A stretch of 64,000 bases of DNA from Halosegnis longus (GCF_009663395.1 NZ_QKNW01000001.1:434001-498000), one strand, 5' to 3'; shown: positions 17,584 to 25,545, counted from the first letter of the stretch. Made by a program: numbers and translations. The notes: generated from the letters alone by a model not told the origin.

Positions 17584-18129
17584 ATGAAGAATTTTTGCTG
17601 CGCAATAAATATTGGCATTCTATTTCGTTTTAGAGTATTAATTGGCCTACAGATTTCGCAGAGGCGAAATTTAATCGCCGAGCTGAACTTAGTAGGTATT
17701 AGATGGGGGTCACCACTCTTGCCTGACCAATTTGATCTTCCAAGGAAATCACTACGCGGGCGAGTTGCAAGAACCATCGAACGAGTCTGTGTAATTGCTG
17801 CTCGCTGGTCGATCCCGCTGTTTCTTTCCGTCGGTTTCGTTTTCTTCGTGTACCTAATTGGGGGATCTATCGCAATCTCAGCAGGGTTGTGGTCCCCATC
17901 CTATGAGTTTCTATCACTATCAGATGATATTTACCTTGCATGGCTTGGATTTCTCTCAGGGACCACGATTTGCATCGGGACAGGTTCATTGATCGGACTC
18001 GCATTTCTTACCGAAGGGGATGGACAGATTCACAACGAAATCTCGATTCTAGCTTCCTTCATTGGGTTTGGTTTCGGGGCTGGACTTCTTCGGATCACAC
18101 ATATGACTGTGTTAACATCGCTAATCTAA
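17584..18129 (+). CDS. Putative small membrane protein of the Trk island
   Basis: The last about 120 residues look genuine, with three hydrophobic segments: IPLFLSVGFVFFVYLIGG, LAWLGFLSGTTICIGTGS, and ILASFIGFGFGAGLL. The start is uncertain: the ATG at 17584 adds an AT-rich stretch that contains a palindrome at 17653-17670, and a TTG at 17719 would exclude it. The family is not recognised. It could interact with the Trk complex, or be a stray membrane gene of the element. Confidence 0.5.
   Translation: MKNFCCAINIGILFRFRVLIGLQISQRRNLIAELNLVGIRWGSPLLPDQFDLPRKSLRGRVARTIERVCVIAARWSIPLFLSVGFVFFVYLIGGSIAISAGLWSPSYEFLSLSDDIYLAWLGFLSGTTICIGTGSLIGLAFLTEGDGQIHNEISILASFIGFGFGAGLLRITHMTVLTSLI
17653..17670. 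promoter_or_regulatory. Inverted repeat between the divergent island genes
   Basis: The arms ATTTCGC (17653-17659) and GCGAAAT (17664-17670) are perfect, with a four-base loop AGAG. They sit between the minus-strand Trk operon start at 17506 and the plus-strand membrane gene, a natural place for an operator. The same pairing could also form a short RNA hairpin. Confidence 0.4.
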
Positions 18130-18252
18130 CCGTTGGATCACCCGTTTATTTGTTCCGGCTACGGGCCTCAGCTAGTATGACAGTACATGCTTCTACAGAC
18201 CACCGAAGGACAACAGGAAAGACCCTATATCAACCCCGATTGTAGTTCTGGT

Positions 18253-18996
18253 ATGGCTTACCACGTTGATGAGATCGATAAACGCATCCTCTACCGTTTA
18301 GCAGGAGATGCTCGAAACACGTCAACTTCAGACATTGCGGAGGAGATGGACGTAACCCCAGCAACGATCCGGAATCGGATCAAACAACTCAAGGAGGAAG
18401 GTATTCTTCGGGGGTACCGTGCTGATATCAATTACAAATCTATCGAAGGGTATGTGACGTACCAATTTAGATGTACGGCCGCTATTCCGGATCGTAAGCG
18501 ACTTGCTCAGTCTACTCTGGAGATTCACGGGGTAATAACAGCTCGAGAATTAATGGCCGGTTCTTCAAACTTGGTGATTACCGCTGTCGGAGCAGACACC
18601 AATGAGATTACCCAAATTGCACATAAAATCTCTAATCTCGGGTTAGAAATCGACGATGAAAGTGTGATAGAAGATGAATACCACACTCCATACAGTGCCT
18701 TCGGTCCTGATGACGTGCCGAAAGGGCCGTCATTAACTGATTTTATGAGTCTCACTGGGGACGCGGAAGTCGTTGAATTTACCGTCTCAGAAGAGGCCAA
18801 GGTCGCAAATAAGACTATTGAGCAGGCTGTCGATAAAGGGCTGCTGGCCGACGAAATGCTTGTAGTTGGCATTGAACGAAACGGCGAAGTACTCACCCCG
18901 AAGGGAAGCACCGTCATTCAACCAGGAGATGTTATTGCCCTGTTCTCAAAGACACCGTTAAAGAAAGATTCTTTAGAAGAGTTTGGAACAGGGTAA
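18253..18996 (+). CDS. HTH regulator fused to a TrkA-C (RCK_C) domain
   Basis: The 247-residue protein starts MAYHVDEIDKRILYRLAGDA, an Lrp/AsnC-type winged helix-turn-helix (about 1-60, with MDVTPATIRNRIKQLKEEGI), followed by a middle region of about 80 residues. From about residue 165 to 240 it has an RCK_C domain (EEAKVANKTIEQAVDKGLL and VLTPKGSTVIQPGDV). RCK_C binds nucleotide or ions in Trk systems, so this would be a ligand-responsive repressor or activator of the island's trk genes. It converges with the integrase. The ATG at 18253 is chosen; one at 18187 would add a non-domain leader. Confidence 0.85.
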   Translation: MAYHVDEIDKRILYRLAGDARNTSTSDIAEEMDVTPATIRNRIKQLKEEGILRGYRADINYKSIEGYVTYQFRCTAAIPDRKRLAQSTLEIHGVITARELMAGSSNLVITAVGADTNEITQIAHKISNLGLEIDDESVIEDEYHTPYSAFGPDDVPKGPSLTDFMSLTGDAEVVEFTVSEEAKVANKTIEQAVDKGLLADEMLVVGIERNGEVLTPKGSTVIQPGDVIALFSKTPLKKDSLEEFGTG

Positions 18997-19131
18997 TATT
19001 GTATACCCGCGAGGTCTCCACCTTAACGATGGCTTACGTTACCAAATTAAATTTCTGCATTTGTGCTCTATATTACAAATTTTTCCAAGATATTAGAGAC
19101 AATATTCGTTACCACTCGCCACTTCCTATTT

Positions 19132-19149
19132 ATTCGTTCAATAACGAAT
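19132..19149. terminator. Hairpin between regulator and integrase genes
   Basis: The arms ATTCGTT (19132-19138) and AACGAAT (19143-19149) are perfect, with the loop CAAT. They lie in the AT-rich spacer between two convergent genes (18997-19204), where a terminator or a transcript-end structure is expected. The remainder of the spacer shows no gene. Confidence 0.35.
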
Positions 19150-19204
19150 GCCTCTCCTATGTAAAAGATGCAGACCTCGGCATTCGATTAGGAAATCAAA
19201 GTCG

Positions 19205-20137
19205 TTAGAGCCCGATGGGTTTGATGTAGTCAAGATACTCTTCTCTTGCCTCGGAGCGGTCAACGCGAGTGTAGATATCCATCGTCTCGCTTTCCGCATC
19301 ACCACGGATATACTGGAGGATGTGCTGCTTCATCCCCTGATTCCTCATCAGCGTCGTGAATACCGTCCGGAAAGTATGCGGTGTGAACTTCTTGTGGAAC
19401 CGATCCTCGCCATCTTCCATGACTCCTTCACTGGTCGCCGCCTCTCGGACAGCACGCTGAATCACCGTCTTCGTCAACCGGTCATCACGGATACTCACGA
19501 ACAGGTAGTCCAGATCCGTATCCCGTCGAATCAGCCTGAACCGCTTGATCGTCCGAATCGTCTCACGGTCAATCGGCACCACCGTCTGCTTCCCACCCTT
19601 TCGTTCTCGGAGCCGAACAAAACCGTCGTCCAGCATCAGGTCGTCCATCTTGATCTCCAAGGCTTCCTCCAGCCGACATCCGGTCTTCGCCAGTAAGACG
19701 GCGACGGCCTTGTTCCGCGGATTCGGAATCGCCTTCACGATTTTCTTCGCGTTCTCCCACGTCGCACAGTCGGGGCGCTGCCGGATCTGCTTCGGAATCT
19801 CCTCCAACACGACGCCAGCTGGATTTCCGGTGATGTTCTCGAACCGTGGTCGCTTCATCGCATAGCTGAAGAACGCTGATAAAGATTCGAGGTAGCGCCG
19901 TTTCGTATTCTGACTGACCCCGCGGTTATCCAAGATACGCAAGTACTCCTCAATGTGCCGTACCTCCGTCTTCTCCGGCGTGAGATCGGGAAAGTGCTCA
20001 TGGTAGTGCCGCTTGAGTACCCTGCTGTAGGAGTTCAGCGTTCGCGGACTGCGCCCTGTGGTCTGCTTCTGCTTGATGAAGTCGTTGATCGCGTCGTGCT
20101 TGTTCTCGTAGACCGTCTCGTACCAGTCATCGGCCAT
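19205..20137 (-). CDS. Tyrosine recombinase / phage-type integrase
   Basis: The 310-residue protein has the tyrosine recombinase layout: an N-terminal DNA-binding SAM-like domain (about 1-100) and a catalytic domain with Arg155 in KTGCRLEEAL, His254 and Arg257 in TPHTFRTVF, and Tyr289 in ETMDIYTRVD. The usual second His position reads as RGD (Asp280), as in related archaeal integrases. It would cut and rejoin att sites. The ATG at 20137 overlaps the stop of the upstream accessory gene, and a GTG one codon earlier is an alternative. Confidence 0.93.
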   Translation of the reverse strand: MADDWYETVYENKHDAINDFIKQKQTTGRSPRTLNSYSRVLKRHYHEHFPDLTPEKTEVRHIEEYLRILDNRGVSQNTKRRYLESLSAFFSYAMKRPRFENITGNPAGVVLEEIPKQIRQRPDCATWENAKKIVKAIPNPRNKAVAVLLAKTGCRLEEALEIKMDDLMLDDGFVRLRERKGGKQTVVPIDRETIRTIKRFRLIRRDTDLDYLFVSIRDDRLTKTVIQRAVREAATSEGVMEDGEDRFHKKFTPHTFRTVFTTLMRNQGMKQHILQYIRGDAESETMDIYTRVDRSEAREEYLDYIKPIGL

Positions 20138-20630
20138 CACTCCTCACCTCCAGCAAGTCGCCACCCGTGACCGTGCTCGAACTCGACCTCCTCACGATCA
20201 GCCAAGAAATACAGTTCGTCCTCGATTGGTTCTCGCAGCAGTTCGTCGACCGTGTCACTCTCGACGACCTTCTGTAAGACCCCGTCGAACGTCTGGTACT
20301 CCTCAGTGAGGAATTGTTTCAGGAACGCCGAATCGTCAATCGTCACCGAGTCACGATTCTGCTGTTTCGCCTGCGCCAAACGGTCCTCCAACTCCTCGAT
20401 TTTCTTCTTGAGTCGCTGAACTTCTTGGTCGCTGCCCTGGGGCGCGAGGAACCCTTCGTCCCTGATCGCCCGGGCTTCCTGGATCAGTTCGTGCAGGTAC
20501 TTACTAGTACTCTTATAATTTTTTTTTCATCCGCTTCTTGCTGCCACGTCTCCTTGTGGCTCATCGGTACGTAGATTTTCACCAGTCCGGTGTCTTGCGA
20601 CATACCCATGTTCTCTTTCCAGCCAGTCAT
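20137..20630 (-). pseudogene. Integrase-accessory RHH/coiled-coil/winged-helix gene, frameshifted in an A9 run
   Basis: From ATG 20630, with a strong GGAGGTG site at 20638-20644, the frame reads MTGWKENMGMSQDTGLVKIY and runs to ADEKK at a run of nine A (minus strand; T run at 20519-20527). It then goes out of frame and stops at 20484. The next frame continues with YLHELIQEARAIRDEGFLAP, a coiled coil RLKKKIEELEDRLAQA, and a winged-helix-like end, to the stop at 20137. One extra A (ten) would join the two halves to about 164 residues. The layout suits a DNA-binding excision or control protein; the break may be real, a phase-variable tract, or a sequencing error. Confidence 0.65.
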
Positions 20631-20637
20631 CTAACAA

Positions 20638-20644
20638 CACCTCC
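20638..20644 (-). promoter_or_regulatory. Strong Shine-Dalgarno site of the integrase operon
   Basis: GGAGGTG on the minus strand sits seven bases before the ATG at 20630. It decides the start of the accessory gene. A TATA-like AGTATAAAAATATT lies at about 20674-20688 upstream, and a perfect palindrome TTAGTACTAA is at 20688-20697, which could be an operator. Confidence 0.6.
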
Positions 20645-20709
20645 GTTCGTCTCCATATCAACAACATATTCATCAATATTTTTATACTTAGTACTAACCG
20701 GAGCTTCCG

Positions 20710-20723
20710 TGAGTGCCGAGGCC
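20710..20723. repeat. Putative right attachment site of the Trk island
   Basis: TGAGTGCCGAGGCC matches 14133-14146 exactly. It sits between the AT-rich integrase promoter and normal G+C chromosomal DNA leading into the glycosyltransferase gene. Preceded by CCG, it would start a GTG frame MSAEATHPETYETTG; the left copy starts ATG MSAEADHSGPVI, so the site may be at the 5' end of a former host ORF. Confidence 0.6.
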
Positions 20724-20806
20724 ACCCATCCAGAGACGTATGAGACAACTGGTAGCTTCGGGAGCAACCTGGCCACACTGCGTATATTGAGTTGGCTCGA
20801 AACGCG

Positions 20807-21709
20807 CTACTCGTCCAGTACCTCAACGTCGAACTTCGAGCGCCAGCGGTACCGCCGGCCACCCCAAACGAACGTGTCGCGTGAGAATGCATACACTGCT
20901 AGTGGAACAGCAGCCGCGAGTGCCGGCACGGTCAACAGGAGCGAGAGCCGTCGGATTCCGAAGCTTGCACTGACGCCAACTGTCAGCAGTGTGAATCCGA
21001 CCGCGAACAACGGCGAAAGAACACAGCCGACGAGAACGGCGACGAGCGCGCCAAAGGAGAGTTTCGCTACCGTTGGGTCGTGTGTCGCGAAGATTTGGTT
21101 GAATCGGACGTGCCGTTCGAGCGTCTGCCGGAAGGTGCCGCCCATCGGCACCCGGCGTACGCGCCGAACTGACGTCACGTCGGTGTGTTCCCCGAGCAGT
21201 CCATCGTCGCTAATCGTCTGGCGAAGCTCCGAGAGAAACGCGGCCTCGTCGATATCGCTTCTGTCGAAGATGACGGCTCCGCCCCAAGCGTGGTCACCCG
21301 CGTACGTCCCGAGCGTGCCACCGAGGACGTAGACCGGTTCCAGCAGAACCGCAAGCGGGTCTTGGCCGACGAACGCCGGTAGCTCCGTCGTTGGTCCGTG
21401 TTCGGCGTAGTCGGCCTGGAGTTGGGCGAGCCAGTCCGGCGGGTGGTGGAAGTCGTCGTCGGTCCAGACGAGCCGGTCGTGGTTAGCGGTCTCCATCCCC
21501 GCGGCGATCGCGTTTGCCTTCCCGGAACACTCGACGGGGTCGCCGGCGGCGACCAACTGGACGTTTTCCGGAAGTGGTGTTCGGTCCACAACGGGGTCAT
21601 CCTCGCTGTCGTGGATAACGAGGAGTTCGTCTTCGGGACCCAACTGTGCGGCAACGTCGTCGCAGGCATCCGTCCACGACACAGTCGGGAGGAGTACACT
21701 CGTTGGCAT
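20807..21709 (-). CDS. Family 2 glycosyltransferase with C-terminal membrane segments
   Basis: The 300-residue protein has the GT2 nucleotide-sugar binding region with the metal-binding WTDDDFHHP near residue 82. Hydrophobic segments occupy about 215-275. Membrane GT2 enzymes move a sugar to a lipid or polysaccharide acceptor; neither sugar nor acceptor can be told. It is the first gene to the right of the island. An AT-rich ggataataagc at 21796-21806 on the plus strand may be its TATA box on the minus strand, with a leader of about 90 bases. Confidence 0.85.
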   Translation of the reverse strand: MPTSVLLPTVSWTDACDDVAAQLGPEDELLVIHDSEDDPVVDRTPLPENVQLVAAGDPVECSGKANAIAAGMETANHDRLVWTDDDFHHPPDWLAQLQADYAEHGPTTELPAFVGQDPLAVLLEPVYVLGGTLGTYAGDHAWGGAVIFDRSDIDEAAFLSELRQTISDDGLLGEHTDVTSVRRVRRVPMGGTFRQTLERHVRFNQIFATHDPTVAKLSFGALVAVLVGCVLSPLFAVGFTLLTVGVSASFGIRRLSLLLTVPALAAAVPLAVYAFSRDTFVWGGRRYRWRSKFDVEVLDE

Positions 21710-21911
21710 GTATTCAGCGGTGTAGCGTGGTGACGTGCCGCAGTTGGATGGTTTCGAGTACCGTGTGTGTCTGTGTGGCCAACATCGGTGTCTGGATAAT
21801 AAGCGTAGGCATCAATGGGGTTTTTGTTGTGTTACCACCAGCGGCTCTGAGCTTCCCGGGGCGGCGAGACACACATCGAGACGAGAAGAACCGAGCAGTT
21901 GTCAGGTTGTC

Positions 21912-23207
21912 CTACGTCGCGGCTTCGATTGCGGCTTCGAGGTCGGCGATGATTTTCGCCGGGTCCTCGATGCCGACGGAGAGTCGGACGAGTTCGTCGG
22001 TGACGCCCGAGGCCTCTTTCTCCTCGTCGGTGAGCTGTTGGTGGGTCGTGCTCGCGGGATGGATGATGAGCGTCTTCGCGTCGCCGACGTTGGCGAGCAG
22101 ACTCGCCAGGTCGGTGGATTCGACGGTTTTCCGGGCCGCCTCGTAGCCGCCCGCGAGACCGAAGGTAATCATCCCGCCGTAGCCGCCGTCCAGATACTTG
22201 CTGGCGTTCTCGTAGGTCGGGTGGGATTCGAGACCGGGGTAGTTCACCCACTCGATGTCGGGGTGGGCGTCGAGCTGTTCGGCGACGAGCATCGCGTTCT
22301 CGCAGTGGCGCTCCATCCGCAGCGGGAGCGTCTCGATCCCCTGAATCGTCTGCCACGCGTCGAACGGTGACTGCTGATTGCCGAGATCGCGCAGTCCGCG
22401 GGCGATAGCGGCGTAGGTGAACGCCGCGTCGCCGAACGTCTCCGCGAAGTTCACGCCGTGGTAGGCGGGGTTTTCGCTGGCGATTTCGGAGTACTTCTCG
22501 GGGTAGTCGGCCCACGGGAAGGAGCCGCCGTCGACGACGACGCCCCCGACGGTCGTGCCCGAGCCGTGGAGCCACTTCGTCGTGGACTCCCAGACGAGGT
22601 CGGCCCCGTGTTCGAGCGGGCGACACAGCGCCGGCGTCGCGAACGTGTTGTCCACGAACAGCGGCACGCCGTGGTCGTGCGCGATATCCGCGACGCGCTC
22701 GATGTCCGGCGTGTCGAGGGCGGGGTTGCCGATGGTTTCGAGGTGGACGTAGGCAGTGTCCTCGTCGATAGCCGCCTCGTATCCCTCGTAATCGAGGGTG
22801 TCCACGAACCGGGTGCTCACGCCACGTCGCTCGACGCTGTGGGTGAGGTAGGTGTAGGTGCCACCGTACAGCGAGTTCGAACTGACGATGTTGTCGCCCG
22901 CCTCGGCCAGCAGGAAGGTCGTGAGATCGAACGCGGCCATGCCGGAGCCGGTGGCGGCCGCGCCCACGCCGCCTTCGAGGGTGGCCAGTCGCTCCTGCAG
23001 CGTCTCGACGGTCGGGTTCATCAGCCGCGAGTAGATGTAGCCCGGCTTCTCGAGCGCGAACTGCGCGGCCGCGTCCTCGGCGTCGTCGAAGACGTACGAG
23101 GTCGTCTGGTACAGCGGCGGTGCCCGTGCACCGGTCGCGGCGTCGGGTTCCTGTCCGGCGTGTAGCGAGTCGGTCGAAATCGAACGGGAGTCTGGGTCGT
23201 CGCTCAT
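21912..23207 (-). CDS. O-acetylhomoserine sulfhydrylase-type PLP enzyme
   Basis: The 431-residue protein belongs to the Cys/Met metabolism PLP family. The PLP lysine lies in ESTTKWLHGSGTT, and RLMNPTVETLQERLATLEGG is the usual N-terminal substrate loop. The length (about 430) and overall pattern favour O-acetylhomoserine aminocarboxypropyltransferase (MetY), which makes homocysteine from sulfide. No homoserine acetyltransferase gene is next to it in the window. The start at 23207 fits the family. Confidence 0.88.
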   Translation of the reverse strand: MSDDPDSRSISTDSLHAGQEPDAATGARAPPLYQTTSYVFDDAEDAAAQFALEKPGYIYSRLMNPTVETLQERLATLEGGVGAAATGSGMAAFDLTTFLLAEAGDNIVSSNSLYGGTYTYLTHSVERRGVSTRFVDTLDYEGYEAAIDEDTAYVHLETIGNPALDTPDIERVADIAHDHGVPLFVDNTFATPALCRPLEHGADLVWESTTKWLHGSGTTVGGVVVDGGSFPWADYPEKYSEIASENPAYHGVNFAETFGDAAFTYAAIARGLRDLGNQQSPFDAWQTIQGIETLPLRMERHCENAMLVAEQLDAHPDIEWVNYPGLESHPTYENASKYLDGGYGGMITFGLAGGYEAARKTVESTDLASLLANVGDAKTLIIHPASTTHQQLTDEEKEASGVTDELVRLSVGIEDPAKIIADLEAAIEAAT

Positions 23208-23299
23208 ACGCTACTCGCGCAGCGAACCCGCTTACAGCTACCGCTGTGTGCAACACTCACACGGCTGGAGCGAAAACGAGACGGGAGTCGGGCGACTCG

Positions 23300-24304
23300 C
23301 TACTCTTTCGGCCCGTGGCTCTTGCCCGAGCGCGTACTCGTCTTGTGGTGGAGGCGGACGGCGAGCGCGAGCGGGACCGACAGGAGCGTCCCGACCGCGC
23401 CGGCGACGCCGACGCCCTGCCAACTGAGCGCCTGCTGTGGCCCGTTGCCGACGATGACGACCCCGCGCATCCCCTGGTCGCTGTATTCCTCACACTCGTA
23501 GGTGGAGAGTCCGTCGCCGCCGAACTCGACGGCGTACTCGTAGTCGGACGACGACGTGGTGGCCGACTCGTAGCCGAGTTCGGGGTCGACCACGTCGTAC
23601 TGGTTCGGGCCGTCCCACACCCAGCGGACGGTGGTGTCCGGCGAGACGTGAATCGCCGGCGGGTCGAAGGCGAGTTGGCCGCCGTTCCCCTCCGCGCCGA
23701 CGGTGACGGTCACCTCGTCTGTGCCGCGCTTGTCGACGACGCCGGTGTAGTTGTCCGTGTTCGCGAGCCAGCCGTCGAACGACCGGGCGTCGGGCGCGTC
23801 CTGCTCGCCGGTGTCGGTCTCGTTGGCCGACGGCGTCGGGGTCGCGGTGCTGCTTCCGGGCAGCGACACGCTCGCGTCGCCCACGACGACGGCACCGCGC
23901 ATCCCCACGGCCTTGTGGGGCGTACAGTAGTAGCGGGTGACGCCGGCCGACTCGAAGGTGTGTTCGAACGTCGCGCCCTGGTCGCCCTGCATCGAGGACT
24001 CGAAGCTCCCGTCGGAGGCGACGACGTTGTGACTCCCCCCGCCGCCGGTCCACTCCCAGCGGATGGTCGCGCCGGGGTCGATGCGGACGACCGGCGGACC
24101 GTAACCGAACGCCCCGCCGTTGGCGTCGGCGCCGACGGTGACGGTCACCGTGTCGCTGCCAGTCCGGTCGGCGACGGAGCCGGCTCCGTCTGTGTCCGCG
24201 AGCCAGTCGGTCAGGTCGGTCCCCTCCTGTGCTGCGACCGGGCTAGCGGCGAGGGTCGCGCCCGCGCCGGCCGCGCCCAGCATGAACGTTCGTCGTGTTG
24301 GCAT
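23300..24304 (-). CDS. Tandem halocyanin-like blue copper protein, second domain degenerate
   Basis: The 334-residue protein has a twin-arginine signal (RRTFMLG, cleavage near residue 25) and a C-terminal TM helix. Domain 1 has all copper ligands: His92, Cys127, His130 and Met135. Domain 2 has Cys271 and Met279, but the two histidines are replaced by Tyr236 and Tyr274, so it probably cannot bind type-1 copper in the usual way. It lies four bases after the multicopper oxidase gene, which is transcribed in the same direction and may pass electrons to or from it. Confidence 0.9.
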   Translation of the reverse strand: MPTRRTFMLGAAGAGATLAASPVAAQEGTDLTDWLADTDGAGSVADRTGSDTVTVTVGADANGGAFGYGPPVVRIDPGATIRWEWTGGGGSHNVVASDGSFESSMQGDQGATFEHTFESAGVTRYYCTPHKAVGMRGAVVVGDASVSLPGSSTATPTPSANETDTGEQDAPDARSFDGWLANTDNYTGVVDKRGTDEVTVTVGAEGNGGQLAFDPPAIHVSPDTTVRWVWDGPNQYDVVDPELGYESATTSSSDYEYAVEFGGDGLSTYECEEYSDQGMRGVVIVGNGPQQALSWQGVGVAGAVGTLLSVPLALAVRLHHKTSTRSGKSHGPKE

Positions 24305-24308
24305 AGTA

Positions 24309-25451
24309 TCACCCCTCGTAGCCGGCGTACTCCATCAGGTCGGCGAAGATGTCCGTGTCCATCGCCTCCTCGTAGACGATACCGGTCAACATCCCGCCCG
24401 GATAGCTCGACCCGTTGCGGACGTGGTCGACCTTGTGACAGTGCATCAGGTAGATGCCGGGGTCGGCGTCGGCCTCAAACTCGACGGTGTAGCGTTCCGC
24501 CGGCGAGACGGACTGCACGTCACGCTTGTAGCGGGCGGCGTCGGGCACCTGTGAGCCGTCCCGTTCCACCACCTCGAACCGGTGGTTGTGCATGTGCAGC
24601 GGGTGCGACCGGAAGCCGGCGTTAATCCAGTGGAGCCGGACGGTGTCGCCCGAGGAGACGACGATCGGACTGCCGTCTTCCGGATTGAGCGTCCGGGGCG
24701 CACATTTCCCGTTGATGGTGAACACGTCCGGGCGACGGTTCGTGATGTCGTAGGTGGCGTCCTGCCCGGCGAGCTGGCGGGAGAGCCGCGAGTCCCACTC
24801 CTTGACGGTCATGAAGTACTCCTTGTCGGCGGGCTCGTACCCCTGCGGGTCGACGCGGAGCGTCCCGTACATCCCCATCTCCATGTGCCGCGGCGTCTGG
24901 TAGTGACAGTGGTAGATGTGGGTGCCGGGGACGTTCGCGGTGAACTCGTAGGTGTGGGTCTCGCCCGGGCCGACGGTGATGCCCGTCGTCGTCGGGACGC
25001 CGTCGTTCTCCCAGGTCTTGTGGATGCCGTGGAGGTGGAAGGTGTGGGGCATCTGGGCCTCGGAGTTGTCGAGGGTCACCTCGAACTCCGACCCCTCATC
25101 GATGCGCAGGATGGGCCCCGGAACCGACGGGTCGCCGTCGTCTGCCTGCCACGCCCACACCATCGGGAGGTCCACCGGGCCGCCCATCGACTCGCCGGGG
25201 TGGGCGCGGTGGGCCGCCCGCACCGTCTTCAGCGTCACCGAGTTCCCCTGCTCGTTCAGGTCGACGACCTCCGGCGGGCTGGTCGTCGGCATCGACTGCG
25301 ACAGCGTCGACGCCGCGTTGCCCCGTTCCTCGACCGTGGGGTCGGTCGTCGTCATACAGCCGGCTGCCGCGACCGCGCCGGTCGTGCCTGTCGCCGCCAC
25401 GAACTCTCGCCGCGTGATACCGTCGCCGGGTGCGCCAATCTTCGGGGTCAT
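24309..25451 (-). CDS. Two-domain multicopper oxidase, Tat-exported lipoprotein
   Basis: The 380-residue protein has a Tat-type leader (ITRREFVAA) and a lipobox-like AAAGC with Cys32. Domain 1 has HLHG (139-142) and HCH with a following His189 and Met190 or 194. Domain 2 has HPLHMH (283-288) and HCHKVDH (337-343) with Met354. Having a type-1-like HCH site in both domains matches the proposed ancestral type A two-domain oxidase. The substrate is not known: laccase, copper oxidase or nitrite reductase-like function are all possible. It precedes the halocyanin gene by four bases. Confidence 0.88.
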   Translation of the reverse strand: MTPKIGAPGDGITRREFVAATGTTGAVAAAGCMTTTDPTVEERGNAASTLSQSMPTTSPPEVVDLNEQGNSVTLKTVRAAHRAHPGESMGGPVDLPMVWAWQADDGDPSVPGPILRIDEGSEFEVTLDNSEAQMPHTFHLHGIHKTWENDGVPTTTGITVGPGETHTYEFTANVPGTHIYHCHYQTPRHMEMGMYGTLRVDPQGYEPADKEYFMTVKEWDSRLSRQLAGQDATYDITNRRPDVFTINGKCAPRTLNPEDGSPIVVSSGDTVRLHWINAGFRSHPLHMHNHRFEVVERDGSQVPDAARYKRDVQSVSPAERYTVEFEADADPGIYLMHCHKVDHVRNGSSYPGGMLTGIVYEEAMDTDIFADLMEYAGYEG

Positions 25452-25537
25452 ACAGATACGCCTTGTCGGGGGTCACAAGTAGCCCCCCACGGTGAGTCCC
25501 ACGCTCGGGGATGCGAGCGAACACGTTCGGGACGTAG

Positions 25538-25545
25538 TATATAAA
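25538..25545 (+). promoter_or_regulatory. TATA box for the HTH regulator operon
   Basis: TATATAAA lies about 59 bases before the ATG at 25604 in the spacer between the multicopper oxidase and the divergent regulator. A transcript start near 25568 would give a leader of about 36 bases. This is the clearest TATA element in the copper region. Confidence 0.6.

Larger units (their letters stand above)
14133..20723. mobile_element. Integrated Trk potassium-uptake island
   Basis: A block of about 6.6 kb is bounded by the 14-base direct repeat and carries a tyrosine integrase near its right end. Sampled 60-base lines inside are 45% and 48% G+C (14881 and 18181), against 73% for one outside (12961). 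The cargo is hypothetical-usp-trkA-trkH on the minus strand, a membrane protein and an HTH/RCK_C regulator on the plus strand. There are no replication, capsid or conjugation genes, so it would be a small integrated element or a remnant of one. The integrase accessory gene is frameshifted, so present mobility is doubtful. Confidence 0.65.

Noticed and set aside
19148-19696. Plus-strand ORF over the integrase
   Set aside because: Lies antisense to a clear recombinase; no motif.
20538-21332. Plus-strand ORF through the right att repeat and the glycosyltransferase
   Set aside because: Only the MSAEATHPE start is of interest for the att site; the rest is shadow.
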